A program made the translations under genes and the position numbers. Below are positions 35,369 to 51,100 of a DNA stretch of 64,000 bases, one piece after another. Position 1 is the first letter of the stretch. The number at the start of each line of letters is the position of its first letter. The notes below the pieces were generated by a model. That model had not been told where the DNA came from. It saw only the letters and a list, made by a program, of their open reading frames with translations, and made no database searches. Source of the DNA: Hippasteria phrygiana (taxonomy: Eukaryota; Echinodermata; Asteroidea; Valvatida; Goniasteridae); contig JAZGUH010000261.1 in assembly GCA_037893225.1 (NCBI GenBank), positions 868,001 through 932,000 of the forward strand, written 5' to 3'.

Positions 35369-38300
35369 AATGGGATATTGACCAAATCCAGTAATTTTTA
35401 CACGTAAGGGTAGCTTAGATCTAGCGCAACAATTTGAGACCATCGCCAGCTTCACAGCGTTAGAACTTTTCGAGAAAATGCAAACCTCGCAACAAATTTC
35501 TTCCCGTGAACTCTGTGTGCGTTCTCCCGTTTACTGCATTGTGACTGCTTAACGTTTGCCAAATTTTCAGATGAACGCCCCTCCTTTCCCTGTTCATAAT
35601 TGAATGGGATATTGACCAAATCCAGTATGTTTTACACGTATGGGTAGCTTAGATCTAGCGCAACAATTTGAGACCATCGCCAGCTTCAGAGCGTTAGAAC
35701 TTTTCGAGATAATTCAAACCTCGCAACAAATTTCTTCCCGTGAACTCTGTGTGCGTTCTCCCGATTACTGCATTGTGACTGCTTAACGTTTGCCAAATTT
35801 TCAGATGAACGCCCCTCCTTTCCCTGTTCATAATTGAATGGGATATTGACCAAATCCAGTATGTTTTACACGTATGGGTAGCTTAGATCTAGCGCAACAA
35901 TTTGAGACCATCGCCAGCTTCAGAGCGTTAGAACTCGTGGAGAAAATTCAAACCTCGCAACAAATTTCTTCCCGTGAACTCTGTGTGCGTTCTCCCGATT
36001 ACTGCATTGTGACTGCTTAACGTTTGCCAAATTTTCAGATGAACGCCCCTCCTTTCCCTGTTCATAATTGAATGGGATATTGACCAAATCCAGTAATTTT
36101 TACACGTAAGGGTAGCTTAGATCTAGCGCAACAATTTGAGACCATCGCCAGCTTCAGAGCGTTAGAACTCTTCGAGAAAATGCAAACCTCGCAACAAATT
36201 TCTTCCCGTGAACTCTGTGTGCGTTCTCCCGTTTACTGCATTGTGACTGCTTAACGTTTGCCAAATTTTCAGATGAACGCCCCTCCTTTCCCTGTTCATA
36301 ATTGAATGGGATATTGACCAAATCCAGTATGTTTTACACGTATGGGTAGCTTAGATCTAGCGCAACAATTTGAGACCATCGCCAGCTTCAGAGCGTTAGA
36401 ACTTTTCGAGATAATTCAAACCTCGCAACACATTTCTTCCCGTGAACTTTGTTTGCGTTCTCCCGTTTACTGCATTGTGACTGCTTAACGTTTGCCACAT
36501 TTTCAGATGAACGCCCCTCCTTTCCCTGTTCATAATTGAATGGGATATTGACCAAATCCAGTATGTTTTACACGTATGGGTAGCTTAGATCTAGCGCAAC
36601 AATTTGAGACCATCGCCAGCTTCAGAGCGTTAGAACTAGTGGAGAAAATTCACACCTCGCAACAAATTTCTTCCCGTGAACTCTGTGTGCGTTCTCCCGT
36701 TTACTGCATTGTGACTGCTTAACGTTTGCCAAATTTTCAGATGAACGCCCCTCCTTTCCCTGTTCATAATTGAATGGGATATTGACCAAATCCAGTATGT
36801 TTTACACGTATGGGTAGCTTAGATCTAGCGCAACAATTTGAGACCATCGCCAGCTTCAGAGCGTTAGAACTCGTGGAGAAAATTCAAACCTCGCAACAAA
36901 TTTCTTCCCGTGAACTCTGTGTGCGTTCTCCCGATTACTGCATTGTGACTGCTTAACGTTTGCCAAATTTTCAGATGAACGCCCCTCCTTTCCCTGTTCA
37001 TAATTGAATGGGATATTGACCAAATCCAGTAATTTTTACACGTAAGGGTAGCTTAGATCTAGCGCAACAATGTGAGACCATCGCCAGCTTCACAGCGTTA
37101 GAACTTTTCGAGAAAATGCAAACCTCGCAACAAATTTCTTCCCGTGAACTCTGTGTGCGTTCTCCCGTTTACTGCATTGTGACTGCTTAACGTTTGCCAA
37201 ATTTTCAGATGAACGCCCCTCCTTTCCCTGTTCATAATTGAATGGGATATTGACCAAATCCAGTATGTTTTACACGTATGGGTAGCTTAGATCTAGCGCA
37301 ACAATTTGAGACCATCGCCAGCTTCAGAGCGTTAGAACTTTTCGAGATAATTCAAACCTCGCAACAAATTTCTTCCCGTGAACTCTGTGTGCGTTCTCCC
37401 GATTACTGCATTGTGACTGCTTAACGTTTGCCAAATTTTCAGATGAACGCCCCTCCTTTCCCTGTTCATAATTGAATGGGATATTGACCAAATCCAGTAT
37501 GTTTTACACGTATGGGTAGCTTAGATCTAGCGCAACAATTTGAGACCATCGCCAGCTTCAGAGCGTTAGAACTCGTGGAGAAAATTCAAACCTCGCAACA
37601 AATTTCTTCCCGTGAACTCTGTGTGCGTTCTCCCGATTACTGCATTGTGACTGCTTAACGTTTGCCAAATTTTCAGATGAACGCCCCTCCTTTCCCTGTT
37701 CATAATTGAATGGGATATTGACCAAATCCAGTAATTTTTACACGTAAGGGTAGCTTAGATCTAGCGCAACAATTTGAGACCATCGCCAGCTTCAGAGCGT
37801 TAGAACTCTTCGAGAAAATGCAAACCTCGCAACAAATTTCTTCCCGTGAACTCTGTGTGCGTTCTCCCGTTTACTGCATTGTGACTGCTTAACGTTTGCC
37901 AAATTTTCAGATGAACGCCCCTCCTTTCCCTGTTCATAATTGAATGGGATATTGACCAAATCCAGTATGTTTTACACGTATGGGTAGCTTAGATCTAGCG
38001 CAACAATTTGAGACCATCGCCAGCTTCAGAGCGTTAGAACTTTTCGAGATAATTCAAACCTCGCAACACATTTCTTCCCGTGAACTTTGTTTGCGTTCTC
38101 CCGTTTACTGCATTGTGACTGCTTAACGTTTGCCACATTTTCAGATGAACGCCCCTCCTTTCCCTGTTCATAATTGAATGGGATATTGACCAAATCCAGT
38201 ATGTTTTACACGTATGGGTAGCTTAGATCTAGCGCAACAATTTGAGACCATCGCCAGCTTCAGAGCGTTAGAACTAGTGGAGAAAATTCACACCTCGCAA

Positions 38301-40516
38301 CAAATTTCTTCCCGTGAACTCTGTGTGCGTTCTCCCGTTTACTGCATTGTGACTGCTTAACGTTTGCCAAATTTTCAGATGAACGCCCCTCCTTTCCCTG
38401 TTCATAATTGAATGGGATATTGACCAAATCCAGTATGTTTTACACGTATGGGTAGCTTAGATCTAGCGCAACAATTTGAGACCATCGCCAGCTTCAGAGC
38501 GTTAGAACTTTTCGAGATAATTCAAACCTCGCAACACATTTCTTCCCGTGAACTTTGTTTGCGTTCTCCCGTTTACTGCATTGTGACTGCTTAACGTTTG
38601 CCACATTTTCAGATGAACGCCCCTCCTTTCCCTGTTCATAATTGAATGGGATATTGACCAAATCCAGTATGTTTTACACGTATGGGTAGCTTAGATCTAG
38701 CGCAACAATTTGAGACCATCGCCAGCTTCAGAGCGTTAGAACTAGTGGAGAAAATTCACACCTCGCAACAAATTTCTTCCCGTGAACTCTGTGTGCGTTC
38801 TCCCGTTTACTGCATTGTGACTGCTTAACGTTTGCCAAATTTTCAGATGAACGCCCCTCCTTTCCCTGTTCATAATTGAATGGGATATTGACCAAATCCA
38901 GTATGTTTTACACGTATGGGTAGCTTAGATCTAGCGCAACAATTTGAGACCATCGCCAGCTTCAGAGCGTTAGAACTCGTGGAGAAAATTCAAACCTCGC
39001 AACAAATTTCTTCCCGTGAACTCTGTGTGCGTTCTCCCGATTACTGCATTGTGACTGCTTAACGTTTGCCAAATTTTCAGATGAACGCCCCTCCTTTCCC
39101 TGTTCATAATTGAATGGGATATTGACCAAATCCAGTAATTTTTACACGTAAGGGTAGCTTAGATCTAGCGCAACAATTTGAGACCATCGCCAGCTTCACA
39201 GCGTTAGAACTTTTCGAGAAAATGCAAACCTCGCAACAAATTTCTTCCCGTGAACTCTGTGTGCGTTCTCCCGTTTACTGCATTGTGACTGCTTAACGTT
39301 TGCCAAATTTTCAGATGAACGCCCCTCCTTTCCCTGTTCATAATTGAATGGGATATTGACCAAATCCAGTATGTTTTACACGTATGGGTAGCTTAGATCT
39401 AGCGCAACAATTTGAGACCATCGCCAGCTTCAGAGCGTTAGAACTTTTCGAGATAATTCAAACCTCGCAACAAATTTCTTCCCGTGAACTCTGTGTGCGT
39501 TCTCCCGATTACTGCATTGTGACTGCTTAACGTTTGCCAAATTTTCAGATGAACGCCCCTCCTTTCCCTGTTCATAATTGAATGGGATATTGACCAAATC
39601 CAGTATGTTTTACACGTATGGGTAGCTTAGATCTAGCGCAACAATTTGAGACCATCGCCAGCTTCAGAGCGTTAGAACTCGTGGAGAAAATTCAAACCTC
39701 GCAACAAATTTCTTCCCGTGAACTCTGTGTGCGTTCTCCCGATTACTGCATTGTGACTGCTTAACGTTTGCCAAATTTTCAGATGAACGCCCCTCCTTTC
39801 CCTGTTCATAATTGAATGGGATATTGACCAAATCCAGTAATTTTTACACGTAAGGGTAGCTTAGATCTAGCGCAACAATTTGAGACCATCGCCAGCTTCA
39901 GAGCGTTAGAACTCTTCGAGAAAATGCAAACCTCGCAACAAATTTCTTCCCGTGAACTCTGTGTGCGTTCTCCCGTTTACTGCATTGTGACTGCTTAACG
40001 TTTGCCAAATTTTCAGATGAACGCCCCTCCTTTCCCTGTTCATAATTGAATGGGATATTGACCAAATCCAGTATGTTTTACACGTATGGGTAGCTTAGAT
40101 CTAGCGCAACAATTTGAGACCATCGCCAGCTTCAGAGCGTTAGAACTTTTCGAGATAATTCAAACCTCGCAACACATTTCTTCCCGTGAACTTTGTTTGC
40201 GTTCTCCCGTTTACTGCATTGTGACTGCTTAACGTTTGCCACATTTTCAGATGAACGCCCCTCCTTTCCCTGTTCATAATTGAATGGGATATTGACCAAA
40301 TCCAGTATGTTTTACACGTATGGGTAGCTTAGATCTAGCGCAACAATTTGAGACCATCGCCAGCTTCAGAGCGTTAGAACTAGTGGAGAAAATTCACACC
40401 TCGCAACAAATTTCTTCCCGTGAACTCTGTGTGCGTTCTCCCGTTTACTGCATTGTGACTGCTTAACGTTTGCCAAATTTTCAGATGAACGCCCCTCCTT
40501 TCCCTGTTCATAATTG

Positions 40517-40750
40517 AATGGGATATTGACCAAATCCAGTATGTTTTACACGTATGGGTAGCTTAGATCTAGCGCAACAATTTGAGACCATCGCCAGCTT
40601 CAGAGCGTTAGAACTCGTGGAGAAAATGCAAACCTCGCAACAAATTTCTTCCCGTGAACTCTGTGTGCGTTCTCCCGTTTACTGCATTGTGACTGCTTAA
40701 CGTTTGCCAAATTTTCAGATGAACGCCCCTCCTTTCCCTGTTCATAATTG
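40517..40750. repeat. Type 14 monomer, an 11/12 hybrid
   Basis: The left part matches type 11 (26-27 TG, T39, ACTCGTGG to position 104) and the right part matches type 12 (G112 in AAATGC, T162). The switch lies between positions 104 and 112. Other copies start at 42858, 47306, 48944, 50114 and 55965. Each sits directly before type 13, where the normal order has both 11 and 12, so it replaces two monomers by one. Its six copies show that the hybrid was later amplified. Confidence 0.88.
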
Positions 40751-43700
40751 AATGGGATATTGACCAAATCCAGTATGTTTTACACGTATGGGTAGCTTAG
40801 ATCTAGCGCAACAATTTGAGACCATCGCCAGCTTCAGAGCGTTAGAACTTTTCGAGATAATTCAAACCTCGCAACAAATTTCTTCCCGTGAACTCTGTGT
40901 GCGTTCTCCCGATTACTGCATTGTGACTGCTTAACGTTTGCCAAATTTTCAGATGAACGCCCCTCCTTTCCCTGTCCATAATTGAATGGGATATTGACCA
41001 AATCCAGTATGTTTTACACGTATGGGTAGCTTAGATCTAGCGCAACAATTTGAGACCATCGCCAGCTTCAGAGCGTTAGAACTAGTGGAGAAAATTCAAA
41101 CCTCGCAACAAGTTTCTTCCCGTGAACTCTGTGTGCGTTCTCCCGTTTACTGCATTGTGACTGCTTAACGTTTGCCAAATTTTCAGATGAACGCCCCTCA
41201 TTTCCCTGTTCATAATTGAATGGGATATTGACCAAATCCAGTAATGTTTACACGTATGGGTAGCTTAGATCTAGCGCAACAATTTGAGACCATCGCCAGC
41301 TTCAGAGCGTTAGAACTTTTCGAGATAATTCAAAACTCGCAACAAATTTCTTCCCGTGAACTTTGTGTGCTTTCTCCCGTTTACTGCATTGTGACTGCTT
41401 AACGTTTGCCACATTTTCAGATGAACGCCCCTCCTTTCCCTGTTCATAATTGAATGGGATATTGACCAAATCCAGTATGTTTTACACGTATGGGTAGCTT
41501 AGATCTAGCGCAACAATTTGAGACCATCGCCAGTTTCAGAGCGTTATAACTCGTGGAGAAAATTCAAACCTCGCAACAGATTTCTTCCCGTGAACTCTGT
41601 GTGCGTTCTCCCGTTTACTGCATTGTGACTGCTTAACGTTTGCCAAAATTTTCAGATGAACGCCCCTCCTTTCCCTGTTCATAATTGAATGGGATATTGA
41701 CCAAATCCAGTAATTTTTGCACGTATGGGTAGCTTAGATCTAGCGCAACAATTTGAGACCATCGCCAGCTTCAGAGCGTTAGAACTAGTGGAGAAAATTC
41801 AAACCTCGCAACACATTTCTTCCCGTGAACTCTGTGTGCGTTCTCCCGTTTACTGCATTGTGACTGCTTAACGTTTGCCAAATTTTCAGATGAACGCCCC
41901 TCCTTTCCCTGTTCATAATTGAATGGGATATTGACCAAATCCAGTATGTTTTACACGTATGGGTAGCTTAGATCTAGCGCAACAATTTGAGACCATCGCC
42001 AGCTTCAGAGCGTTAGAACTTTTCGAGATAATTCAAACCTCGCAACACATTTCTTCCCGTGAACTTTGTTTGCGTTCTCCCGTTTACTGCATTGTGACTG
42101 CTTAACGTTTGCCACATTTTCAGATGAACGCCCCTCCTTTCCCTGTTCATAATTGAATGGGATATTGACCAAATCCAGTATGTTTTACACGTATGGGTAG
42201 CTTAGATCTAGCGCAACAATTTGAGACCATCGCCAGCTTCAGAGCGTTAGAACTCGTGGAGAAAATTCAAACCTCGCAACAAATTTCTTCCCGTGAACTC
42301 TGTGTGCGTTCTCCCGATTACTGCATTGTGACTGCTTAACGTTTGCCAAATTTTCAGATGAACGCCCCTCCTTTCCCTGTTCATAATTGAATGGGATATT
42401 GACCAAATCCAGTAATTTTTACACGTAAGGGTAGCTTAGATCTAGCGCAACAATTTGAGACCATCGCCAGCTTCACAGCGTTAGAACTTTTCGAGAAAAT
42501 GCAAACCTCGCAACAAATTTCTTCCCGTGAACTCTGTGTGCGTTCTCCCGTTTACTGCATTGTGACTGCTTAACGTTTGCCAAATTTTCAGATGAACGCC
42601 CCTCCTTTCCCTGTTCATAATTGAATGGGATATTGACCAAATCCAGTATGTTTTACACGTATGGGTAGCTTAGATCTAGCGCAACAATTTGAGACCATCG
42701 CCAGCTTCAGAGCGTTAGAACTTTTCGAGATAATTCAAACCTCGCAACACATTTCTTCCCGTGAACTTTGTTTGCGTTCTCCCGTTTACTGCATTGTGAC
42801 TGCTTAACGTTTGCCACATTTTCAGATGAACGCCCCTCCTTTCCCTGTTCATAATTGAATGGGATATTGACCAAATCCAGTATGTTTTACACGTATGGGT
42901 AGCTTAGATCTAGCGCAACAATTTGAGACCATCGCCAGCTTCAGAGCGTTAGAACTCGTGGAGAAAATGCAAACCTCGCAACAAATTTCTTCCCGTGAAC
43001 TCTGTGTGCGTTCTCCCGTTTACTGCATTGTGACTGCTTAACGTTTGCCAAATTTTCAGATGAACGCCCCTCCTTTCCCTGTTCATAATTGAATGGGATA
43101 TTGACCAAATCCAGTATGTTTTACACGTATGGGTAGCTTAGATCTAGCGCAACAATTTGAGACCATCGCCAGCTTCAGAGCGTTAGAACTTTTCGAGATA
43201 ATTCAAACCTCGCAACAAATTTCTTCCCGTGAACTCTGTGTGCGTTCTCCCGATTACTGCATTGTGACTGCTTAACGTTTGCCAAATTTTCAGATGAACG
43301 CCCCTCCTTTCCCTGTCCATAATTGAATGGGATATTGACCAAATCCAGTATGTTTTACACGTATGGGTAGCTTAGATCTAGCGCAACAATTTGAGACCAT
43401 CGCCAGCTTCAGAGCGTTAGAACTAGTGGAGAAAATTCAAACCTCGCAACAAGTTTCTTCCCGTGAACTCTGTGTGCGTTCTCCCGTTTACTGCATTGTG
43501 ACTGCTTAACGTTTGCCAAATTTTCAGATGAACGCCCCTCATTTCCCTGTTCATAATTGAATGGGATATTGACCAAATCCAGTAATGTTTACACGTATGG
43601 GTAGCTTAGATCTAGCGCAACAATTTGAGACCATCGCCAGCTTCAGAGCGTTAGAACTTTTCGAGATAATTCAAAACTCGCAACAAATTTCTTCCCGTGA

Positions 43701-45199
43701 ACTTTGTGTGCTTTCTCCCGTTTACTGCATTGTGACTGCTTAACGTTTGCCACATTTTCAGATGAACGCCCCTCCTTTCCCTGTTCATAATTGAATGGGA
43801 TATTGACCAAATCCAGTATGTTTTACACGTATGGGTAGCTTAGATCTAGCGCAACAATTTGAGACCATCGCCAGTTTCAGAGCGTTATAACTCGTGGAGA
43901 AAATTCAAACCTCGCAACAGATTTCTTCCCGTGAACTCTGTGTGCGTTCTCCCGTTTACTGCATTGTGACTGCTTAACGTTTGCCAAAATTTTCAGATGA
44001 ACGCCCCTCCTTTCCCTGTTCATAATTGAATGGGATATTGACCAAATCCAGTAATTTTTGCACGTATGGGTAGCTTAGATCTAGCGCAACAATTTGAGAC
44101 CATCGCCAGCTTCAGAGCGTTAGAACTAGTGGAGAAAATTCAAACCTCGCAACACATTTCTTCCCGTGAACTCTGTGTGCGTTCTCCCGTTTACTGCATT
44201 GTGACTGCTTAACGTTTGCCAAATTTTCAGATGAACGCCCCTCCTTTCCCTGTTCATAATTGAATGGGATATTGACCAAATCCAGTATGTTTTACACGTA
44301 TGGGTAGCTTAGATCTAGCGCAACAATTTGAGACCATCGCCAGCTTCAGAGCGTTAGAACTTTTCGAGATAATTCAAACCTCGCAACACATTTCTTCCCG
44401 TGAACTTTGTTTGCGTTCTCCCGTTTACTGCATTGTGACTGCTTAACGTTTGCCACATTTTCAGATGAACGCCCCTCCTTTCCCTGTTCATAATTGAATG
44501 GGATATTGACCAAATCCAGTATGTTTTACACGTATGGGTAGCTTAGATCTAGCGCAACAATTTGAGACCATCGCCAGCTTCAGAGCGTTAGAACTAGTGG
44601 AGAAAATTCACACCTCGCAACAAATTTCTTCCCGTGAACTCTGTGTGCGTTCTCCCGTTTACTGCATTGTGACTGCTTAACGTTTGCCAAATTTTCAGAT
44701 GAACGCCCCTCCTTTCCCTGTTCATAATTGAATGGGATATTGACCAAATCCAGTATGTTTTACACGTATGGGTAGCTTAGATCTAGCGCAACAATTTGAG
44801 ACCATCGCCAGCTTCAGAGCGTTAGAACTCGTGGAGAAAATTCAAACCTCGCAACAAATTTCTTCCCGTGAACTCTGTGTGCGTTCTCCCGATTACTGCA
44901 TTGTGACTGCTTAACGTTTGCCAAATTTTCAGATGAACGCCCCTCCTTTCCCTGTTCATAATTGAATGGGATATTGACCAAATCCAGTAATTTTTACACG
45001 TAAGGGTAGCTTAGATCTAGCGCAACAATTTGAGACCATCGCCAGCTTCACAGCGTTAGAACTTTTCGAGAAAATGCAAACCTCGCAACAAATTTCTTCC
45101 CGTGAACTCTGTGTGAGTTCTCCCGTTTACTGCATTGTGACTGCTTAACGTTTGCCAAATTTTTGAGATGAACGCCCCTCCTTTCCCTGTTCATAATTG
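40517..45199. repeat. Two copies of the 14-13-7-8-9-10-1b segment at an offset of 2341 bp
   Basis: Seven types recur in the same order from 40517 and from 42858; the offset is ten monomers plus the one extra base of type 9. The type 13 copies at 40751 and 43092 both carry C226 (TGTCCAT) before type 7, as the type 6 copies do in the left half. The first copy is followed by 11-12-1b and the second by 2-11-12. This reads as a ten-monomer duplication with the 7-8-9-10 cassette embedded in the 11-12-13 family. Confidence 0.8.
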
Positions 45200-48100
45200 A
45201 ATGGGATATTGACCAAATCCAGTATGTTTTACACGTATGGGTAGCTTAGATCTAGCGCAACAATTTGAGACCATCGCCAGCTTCAGAGCGTTAGAACTTT
45301 TCGAGATAATTCAAACCTCGCAACAAATTTCTTCCCGTGAACTCTGTGTGCGTTCTCCCGATTACTGCATTGTGACTGCTTAACGTTTGCCAAATTTTCA
45401 GATGAACGCCCCTCCTTTCCCTGTTCATAATTGAATGGGATATTGACCAAATCCAGTATGTTTTACACGTATGGGTAGCTTAGATCTAGCGCAACAATTT
45501 GAGACCATCGCCAGCTTCAGAGCGTTAGAACTTTTCGAGATAATTCAAACCTCGCAACACATTTCTTCCCGTGAACTTTGTTTGCGTTCTCCCGTTTACT
45601 GCATTGTGACTGCTTAACGTTTGCCACATTTTCAGATGAACGCCCCTCCTTTCCCTGTTCATAATTGAATGGGATATTGACCAAATCCAGTATGTTTTAC
45701 ACGTATGGGTAGCTTAGATCTAGCGCAACAATTTGAGACCATCGCCAGCTTCAGAGCGTTAGAACTAGTGGAGAAAATTCACACCTCGCAACAAATTTCT
45801 TCTTGTGAACTCTGTGTGCGTTCTCCCGTTTACTGCATTGTGACTGCTTAACGTTTGCCAAATTTTCAGATGAACGCCCCTCCTTTCCCTGTTCATAATT
45901 GAATGGGATATTGACCAAATCCAGTATGTTTTACACGTATGGGTAGCTTAGATCTAGCGCAACAATTTGAGACCATCGCCAGCTTCAGAGCGTTAGAACT
46001 CGTGGAGAAAATTCAAACCTCGCAACAAATTTCTTCCCGTGAACTCTGTGTGCGTTCTCCCGATTACTGCATTGTGACTGCTTAACGTTTGCCAAATTTT
46101 CAGATGAACGCCCCTCCTTTCCCTGTTCATAATTGAATGGGATATTGACCAAATCCAGTAATTTTTACACGTAAGGGTAGCTTAGATCTAGCGCAACAAT
46201 TTGAGACCATCGCCAGCTTCACAGCGTTAGAACTTTTCGAGAAAATGCAAACCTCGCAACAAATTTCTTCCCGTGAACTCTGTGTGCGTTCTCCCGTTTA
46301 CTGCATTGTGACTGCTTAACGTTTGCCAAATTTTCAGATGAACGCCCCTCCTTTCCCTGTTCATAATTGAATGGGATATTGACCAAATCCAGTATGTTTT
46401 ACACGTATGGGTAGCTTAGATCTAGCGCAACAATTTGAGACCATCGCCAGCTTCAGAGCGTTAGAACTTTTCGAGATAATTCAAACCTCGCAACAAATTT
46501 CTTCCCGTGAACTCTGTGTGCGTTCTCCCGATTACTGCATTGTGACTGCTTAACGTTTGCCAAATTTTCAGATGAACGCCCCTCCTTTCCCTGTTCATAA
46601 TTGAATGGGATATTGACCAAATCCAGTATGTTTTACACGTATGGGTAGCTTAGATCTAGCGCAACAATTTGAGACCATCGCCAGCTTCAGAGCGTTAGAA
46701 CTCGTGGAGAAAATTCAAACCTCGCAACAAATTTCTTCCCGTGAACTCTGTGTGCGTTCTCCCGATTACTGCATTGTGACTGCTTAACGTTTGCCAAATT
46801 TTCAGATGAACGCCCCTCCTTTCCCTGTTCATAATTGAATGGGATATTGACCAAATCCAGTAATTTTTACACGTAAGGGTAGCTTAGATCTAGCGCAACA
46901 ATTTGAGACCATCGCCAGCTTCAGAGCGTTAGAACTCTTCGAGAAAATGCAAACCTCGCAACAAATTTCTTCCCGTGAACTCTGTGTGCGTTCTCCCGTT
47001 TACTGCATTGTGACTGCTTAACGTTTGCCAAATTTTCAGATGAACGCCCCTCCTTTCCCTGTTCATAATTGAATGGGATATTGACCAAATCCAGTATGTT
47101 TTACACGTATGGGTAGCTTAGATCTAGCGCAACAATTTGAGACCATCGCCAGCTTCAGAGCGTTAGAACTAGTGGAGAAAATTCACACCTCGCAACAAAT
47201 TTCTTCCCGTGAACTCTGTGTGCGTTCTCCCGTTTACTGCATTGTGACTGCTTAACGTTTGCCACATTTTCAGATGAACGCCCCTCCTTTCCCTGTTCAT
47301 AATTGAATGGGATATTGACCAAATCCAGTATGTTTTACACGTATGGGTAGCTTAGATCTAGCGCAACAATTTGAGACCATCGCCAGCTTCAGAGCGTTAG
47401 AACTCGTGGAGAAAATGCAAACCTCGCAACAAATTTCTTCCCGTGAACTCTGTGTGCGTTCTCCCGTTTACTGCATTGTGACTGCTTAACGTTTGCCAAA
47501 TTTTCAGATGAACGCCCCTCCTTTCCCTGTTCATAATTGAATGGGATATTGACCAAATCCAGTATGTTTTACACGTATGGGTAGCTTAGATCTAGCGCAA
47601 CAATTTGAGACCATCGCCAGCTTCAGAGCGTTAGAACTTTTCGAGATAATTCAAACCTCGCAACAAATTTCTTCCCGTGAACTCTGTGTGCGTTCTCCCG
47701 ATTACTGCATTGTGACTGCTTAACGTTTGCCAAATTTTCAGATGAACGCCCCTCCTTTCCCTGTTCATAATTGAATGGGATATTGACCAAATCCAGTATG
47801 TTTTACACGTATGGGTAGCTTAGATCTAGCGCAACAATTTGAGACCATCGCCAGCTTCAGAGCGTTAGAACTCGTGGAGAAAATTCAAACCTCGCAACAA
47901 ATTTCTTCCCGTGAACTCTGTGTGCGTTCTCCCGATTACTGCATTGTGACTGCTTAACGTTTGCCAAATTTTCAGATGAACGCCCCTCCTTTCCCTGTTC
48001 ATAATTGAATGGGATATTGACCAAATCCAGTAATTTTTACACGTAAGGGTAGCTTAGATCTAGCGCAACAATTTGAGACCATCGCCAGCTTCAGAGCGTT

Positions 48101-51100
48101 AGAACTCTTCGAGAAAATGCAAACCTCGCAACAAATTTCTTCCCGTGAACTCTGTGTGCGTTCTCCCGTTTACTGCATTGTGACTGCTTAACGTTTGCCA
48201 AATTTTCAGATGAACGCCCCTCCTTTCCCTGTTCATAATTGAATGGGATATTGACCAAATCCAGTATGTTTTACACGTATGGGTAGCTTAGATCTAGCGC
48301 AACAATTTGAGACCATCGCCAGCTTCAGAGCGTTAGAACTCGTGGAGAAAATTCAAACCTCGCAACAAATTTCTTCCCGTGAACTCTGTGTGCGTTCTCC
48401 CGATTACTGCATTGTGACTGCTTAACGTTTGCCAAATTTTCAGATGAACGCCCCTCCTTTCCCTGTTCATAATTGAATGGGATATTGACCAAATCCAGTA
48501 ATTTTTACACGTAAGGGTAGCTTAGATCTAGCGCAACAATTTGAGACCATCGCCAGCTTCAGAGCGTTAGAACTCTTCGAGAAAATGCAAACCTCGCAAC
48601 AAATTTCTTCCCGTGAACTCTGTGTGCGTTCTCCCGTTTACTGCATTGTGACTGCTTAACGTTTGCCAAATTTTCAGATGAACGCCCCTCCTTTCCCTGT
48701 TCATAATTGAATGGGATATTGACCAAATCCAGTATGTTTTACACGTATGGGTAGCTTAGATCTAGCGCAACAATTTGAGACCATCGCCAGCTTCAGAGCG
48801 TTAGAACTAGTGGAGAAAATTCACACCTCGCAACAAATTTCTTCCCGTGAACTCTGTGTGCGTTCTCCCGTTTACTGCATTGTGACTGCTTAACGTTTGC
48901 CACATTTTCAGATGAACGCCCCTCCTTTCCCTGTTCATAATTGAATGGGATATTGACCAAATCCAGTATGTTTTACACGTATGGGTAGCTTAGATCTAGC
49001 GCAACAATTTGAGACCATCGCCAGCTTCAGAGCGTTAGAACTCGTGGAGAAAATGCAAACCTCGCAACAAATTTCTTCCCGTGAACTCTGTGTGCGTTCT
49101 CCCGTTTACTGCATTGTGACTGCTTAACGTTTGCCAAATTTTCAGATGAACGCCCCTCCTTTCCCTGTTCATAATTGAATGGGATATTGACCAAATCCAG
49201 TATGTTTTACACGTATGGGTAGCTTAGATCTAGCGCAACAATTTGAGACCATCGCCAGCTTCAGAGCGTTAGAACTTTTCGAGATAATTCAAACCTCGCA
49301 ACAAATTTCTTCCCGTGAACTCTGTGTGCGTTCTCCCGATTACTGCATTGTGACTGCTTAACGTTTGCCAAATTTTCAGATGAACGCCCCTCCTTTCCCT
49401 GTTCATAATTGAATGGGATATTGACCAAATCCAGTATGTTTTACACGTATGGGTAGCTTAGATCTAGCGCAACAATTTGAGACCATCGCCAGCTTCAGAG
49501 CGTTAGAACTCGTGGAGAAAATTCAAACCTCGCAACAAATTTCTTCCCGTGAACTCTGTGTGCGTTCTCCCGATTACTGCATTGTGACTGCTTAACGTTT
49601 GCCAAATTTTCAGATGAACGCCCCTCCTTTCCCTGTTCATAATTGAATGGGATATTGACCAAATCCAGTAATTTTTACACGTAAGGGTAGCTTAGATCTA
49701 GCGCAACAATTTGAGACCATCGCCAGCTTCAGAGCGTTAGAACTCTTCGAGAAAATGCAAACCTCGCAACAAATTTCTTCCCGTGAACTCTGTGTGCGTT
49801 CTCCCGTTTACTGCATTGTGACTGCTTAACGTTTGCCAAATTTTCAGATGAACGCCCCTCCTTTCCCTGTTCATAATTGAATGGGATATTGACCAAATCC
49901 AGTATGTTTTACACGTATGGGTAGCTTAGATCTAGCGCAACAATTTGAGACCATCGCCAGCTTCAGAGCGTTAGAACTAGTGGAGAAAATTCACACCTCG
50001 CAACAAATTTCTTCCCGTGAACTCTGTGTGCGTTCTCCCGTTTACTGCATTGTGACTGCTTAACGTTTGCCAAATTTTCAGATGAACGCCCCTCCTTTCC
50101 CTGTTCATAATTGAATGGGATATTGACCAAATCCAGTATGTTTTACACGTATGGGTAGCTTAGATCTAGCGCAACAATTTGAGACCATCGCCAGCTTCAG
50201 AGCGTTAGAACTCGTGGAGAAAATGCAAACCTCGCAACAAATTTCTTCCCGTGAACTCTGTGTGCGTTCTCCCGTTTACTGCATTGTGACTGCTTAACGT
50301 TTGCCAAATTTTCAGATGAACGCCCCTCCTTTCCCTGTTCATAATTGAATGGGATATTGACCAAATCCAGTATGTTTTACACGTATGGGTAGCTTAGATC
50401 TAGCGCAACAATTTGAGACCATCGCCAGCTTCAGAGCGTTAGAACTTTTCGAGATAATTCAAACCTCGCAACAAATTTCTTCCCGTAAACTCTGTGTGCG
50501 TTCTCCCGATTACTGCATTGTGACTGCTTAACGTTTGACAAATTTTCAGATGAACGCCCCTCCTTTCCCTGTTCATAATTGAATGGGATATTGACCAAAT
50601 CCAGTATGTTTTACACGTATGGGTAGCTTAGATCTAGCGCAACAATTTGAGACCATCGCCAGCTTCAGAGCGTTAGAACTCGTGGAGAAAATTCAAACCT
50701 CGCAACAAATTTCTTCCCGTGAACTCTGTGTGCGTTCTCCCGATTACTGCATTGTGACTGCTTAACGTTTGCCAAATTTTCAGATGAACGCCCCTCCTTT
50801 CCCTGTTCATAATTGAATGGGATATTGACCAAATCCAGTAATTTTTACACGTAAGGGTAGCTTAGATCTAGCGCAACAATTTGAGACCATCGCCAGCTTC
50901 AGAGCGTTAGAACTCTTCGAGAAAATGCAAACCTCGCAACAAATTTCTTCCCGTGAACTCTGTGTGCGTTCTCCCGTTTACTGCATTGTGACTGCTTAAC
51001 GTTTGCCAAATTTTCAGATGAACGCCCCTCCTTTCCCTGTTCATAATTGAATGGGATATTGACCAAATCCAGTATGTTTTACACGTATGGGTAGCTTAGA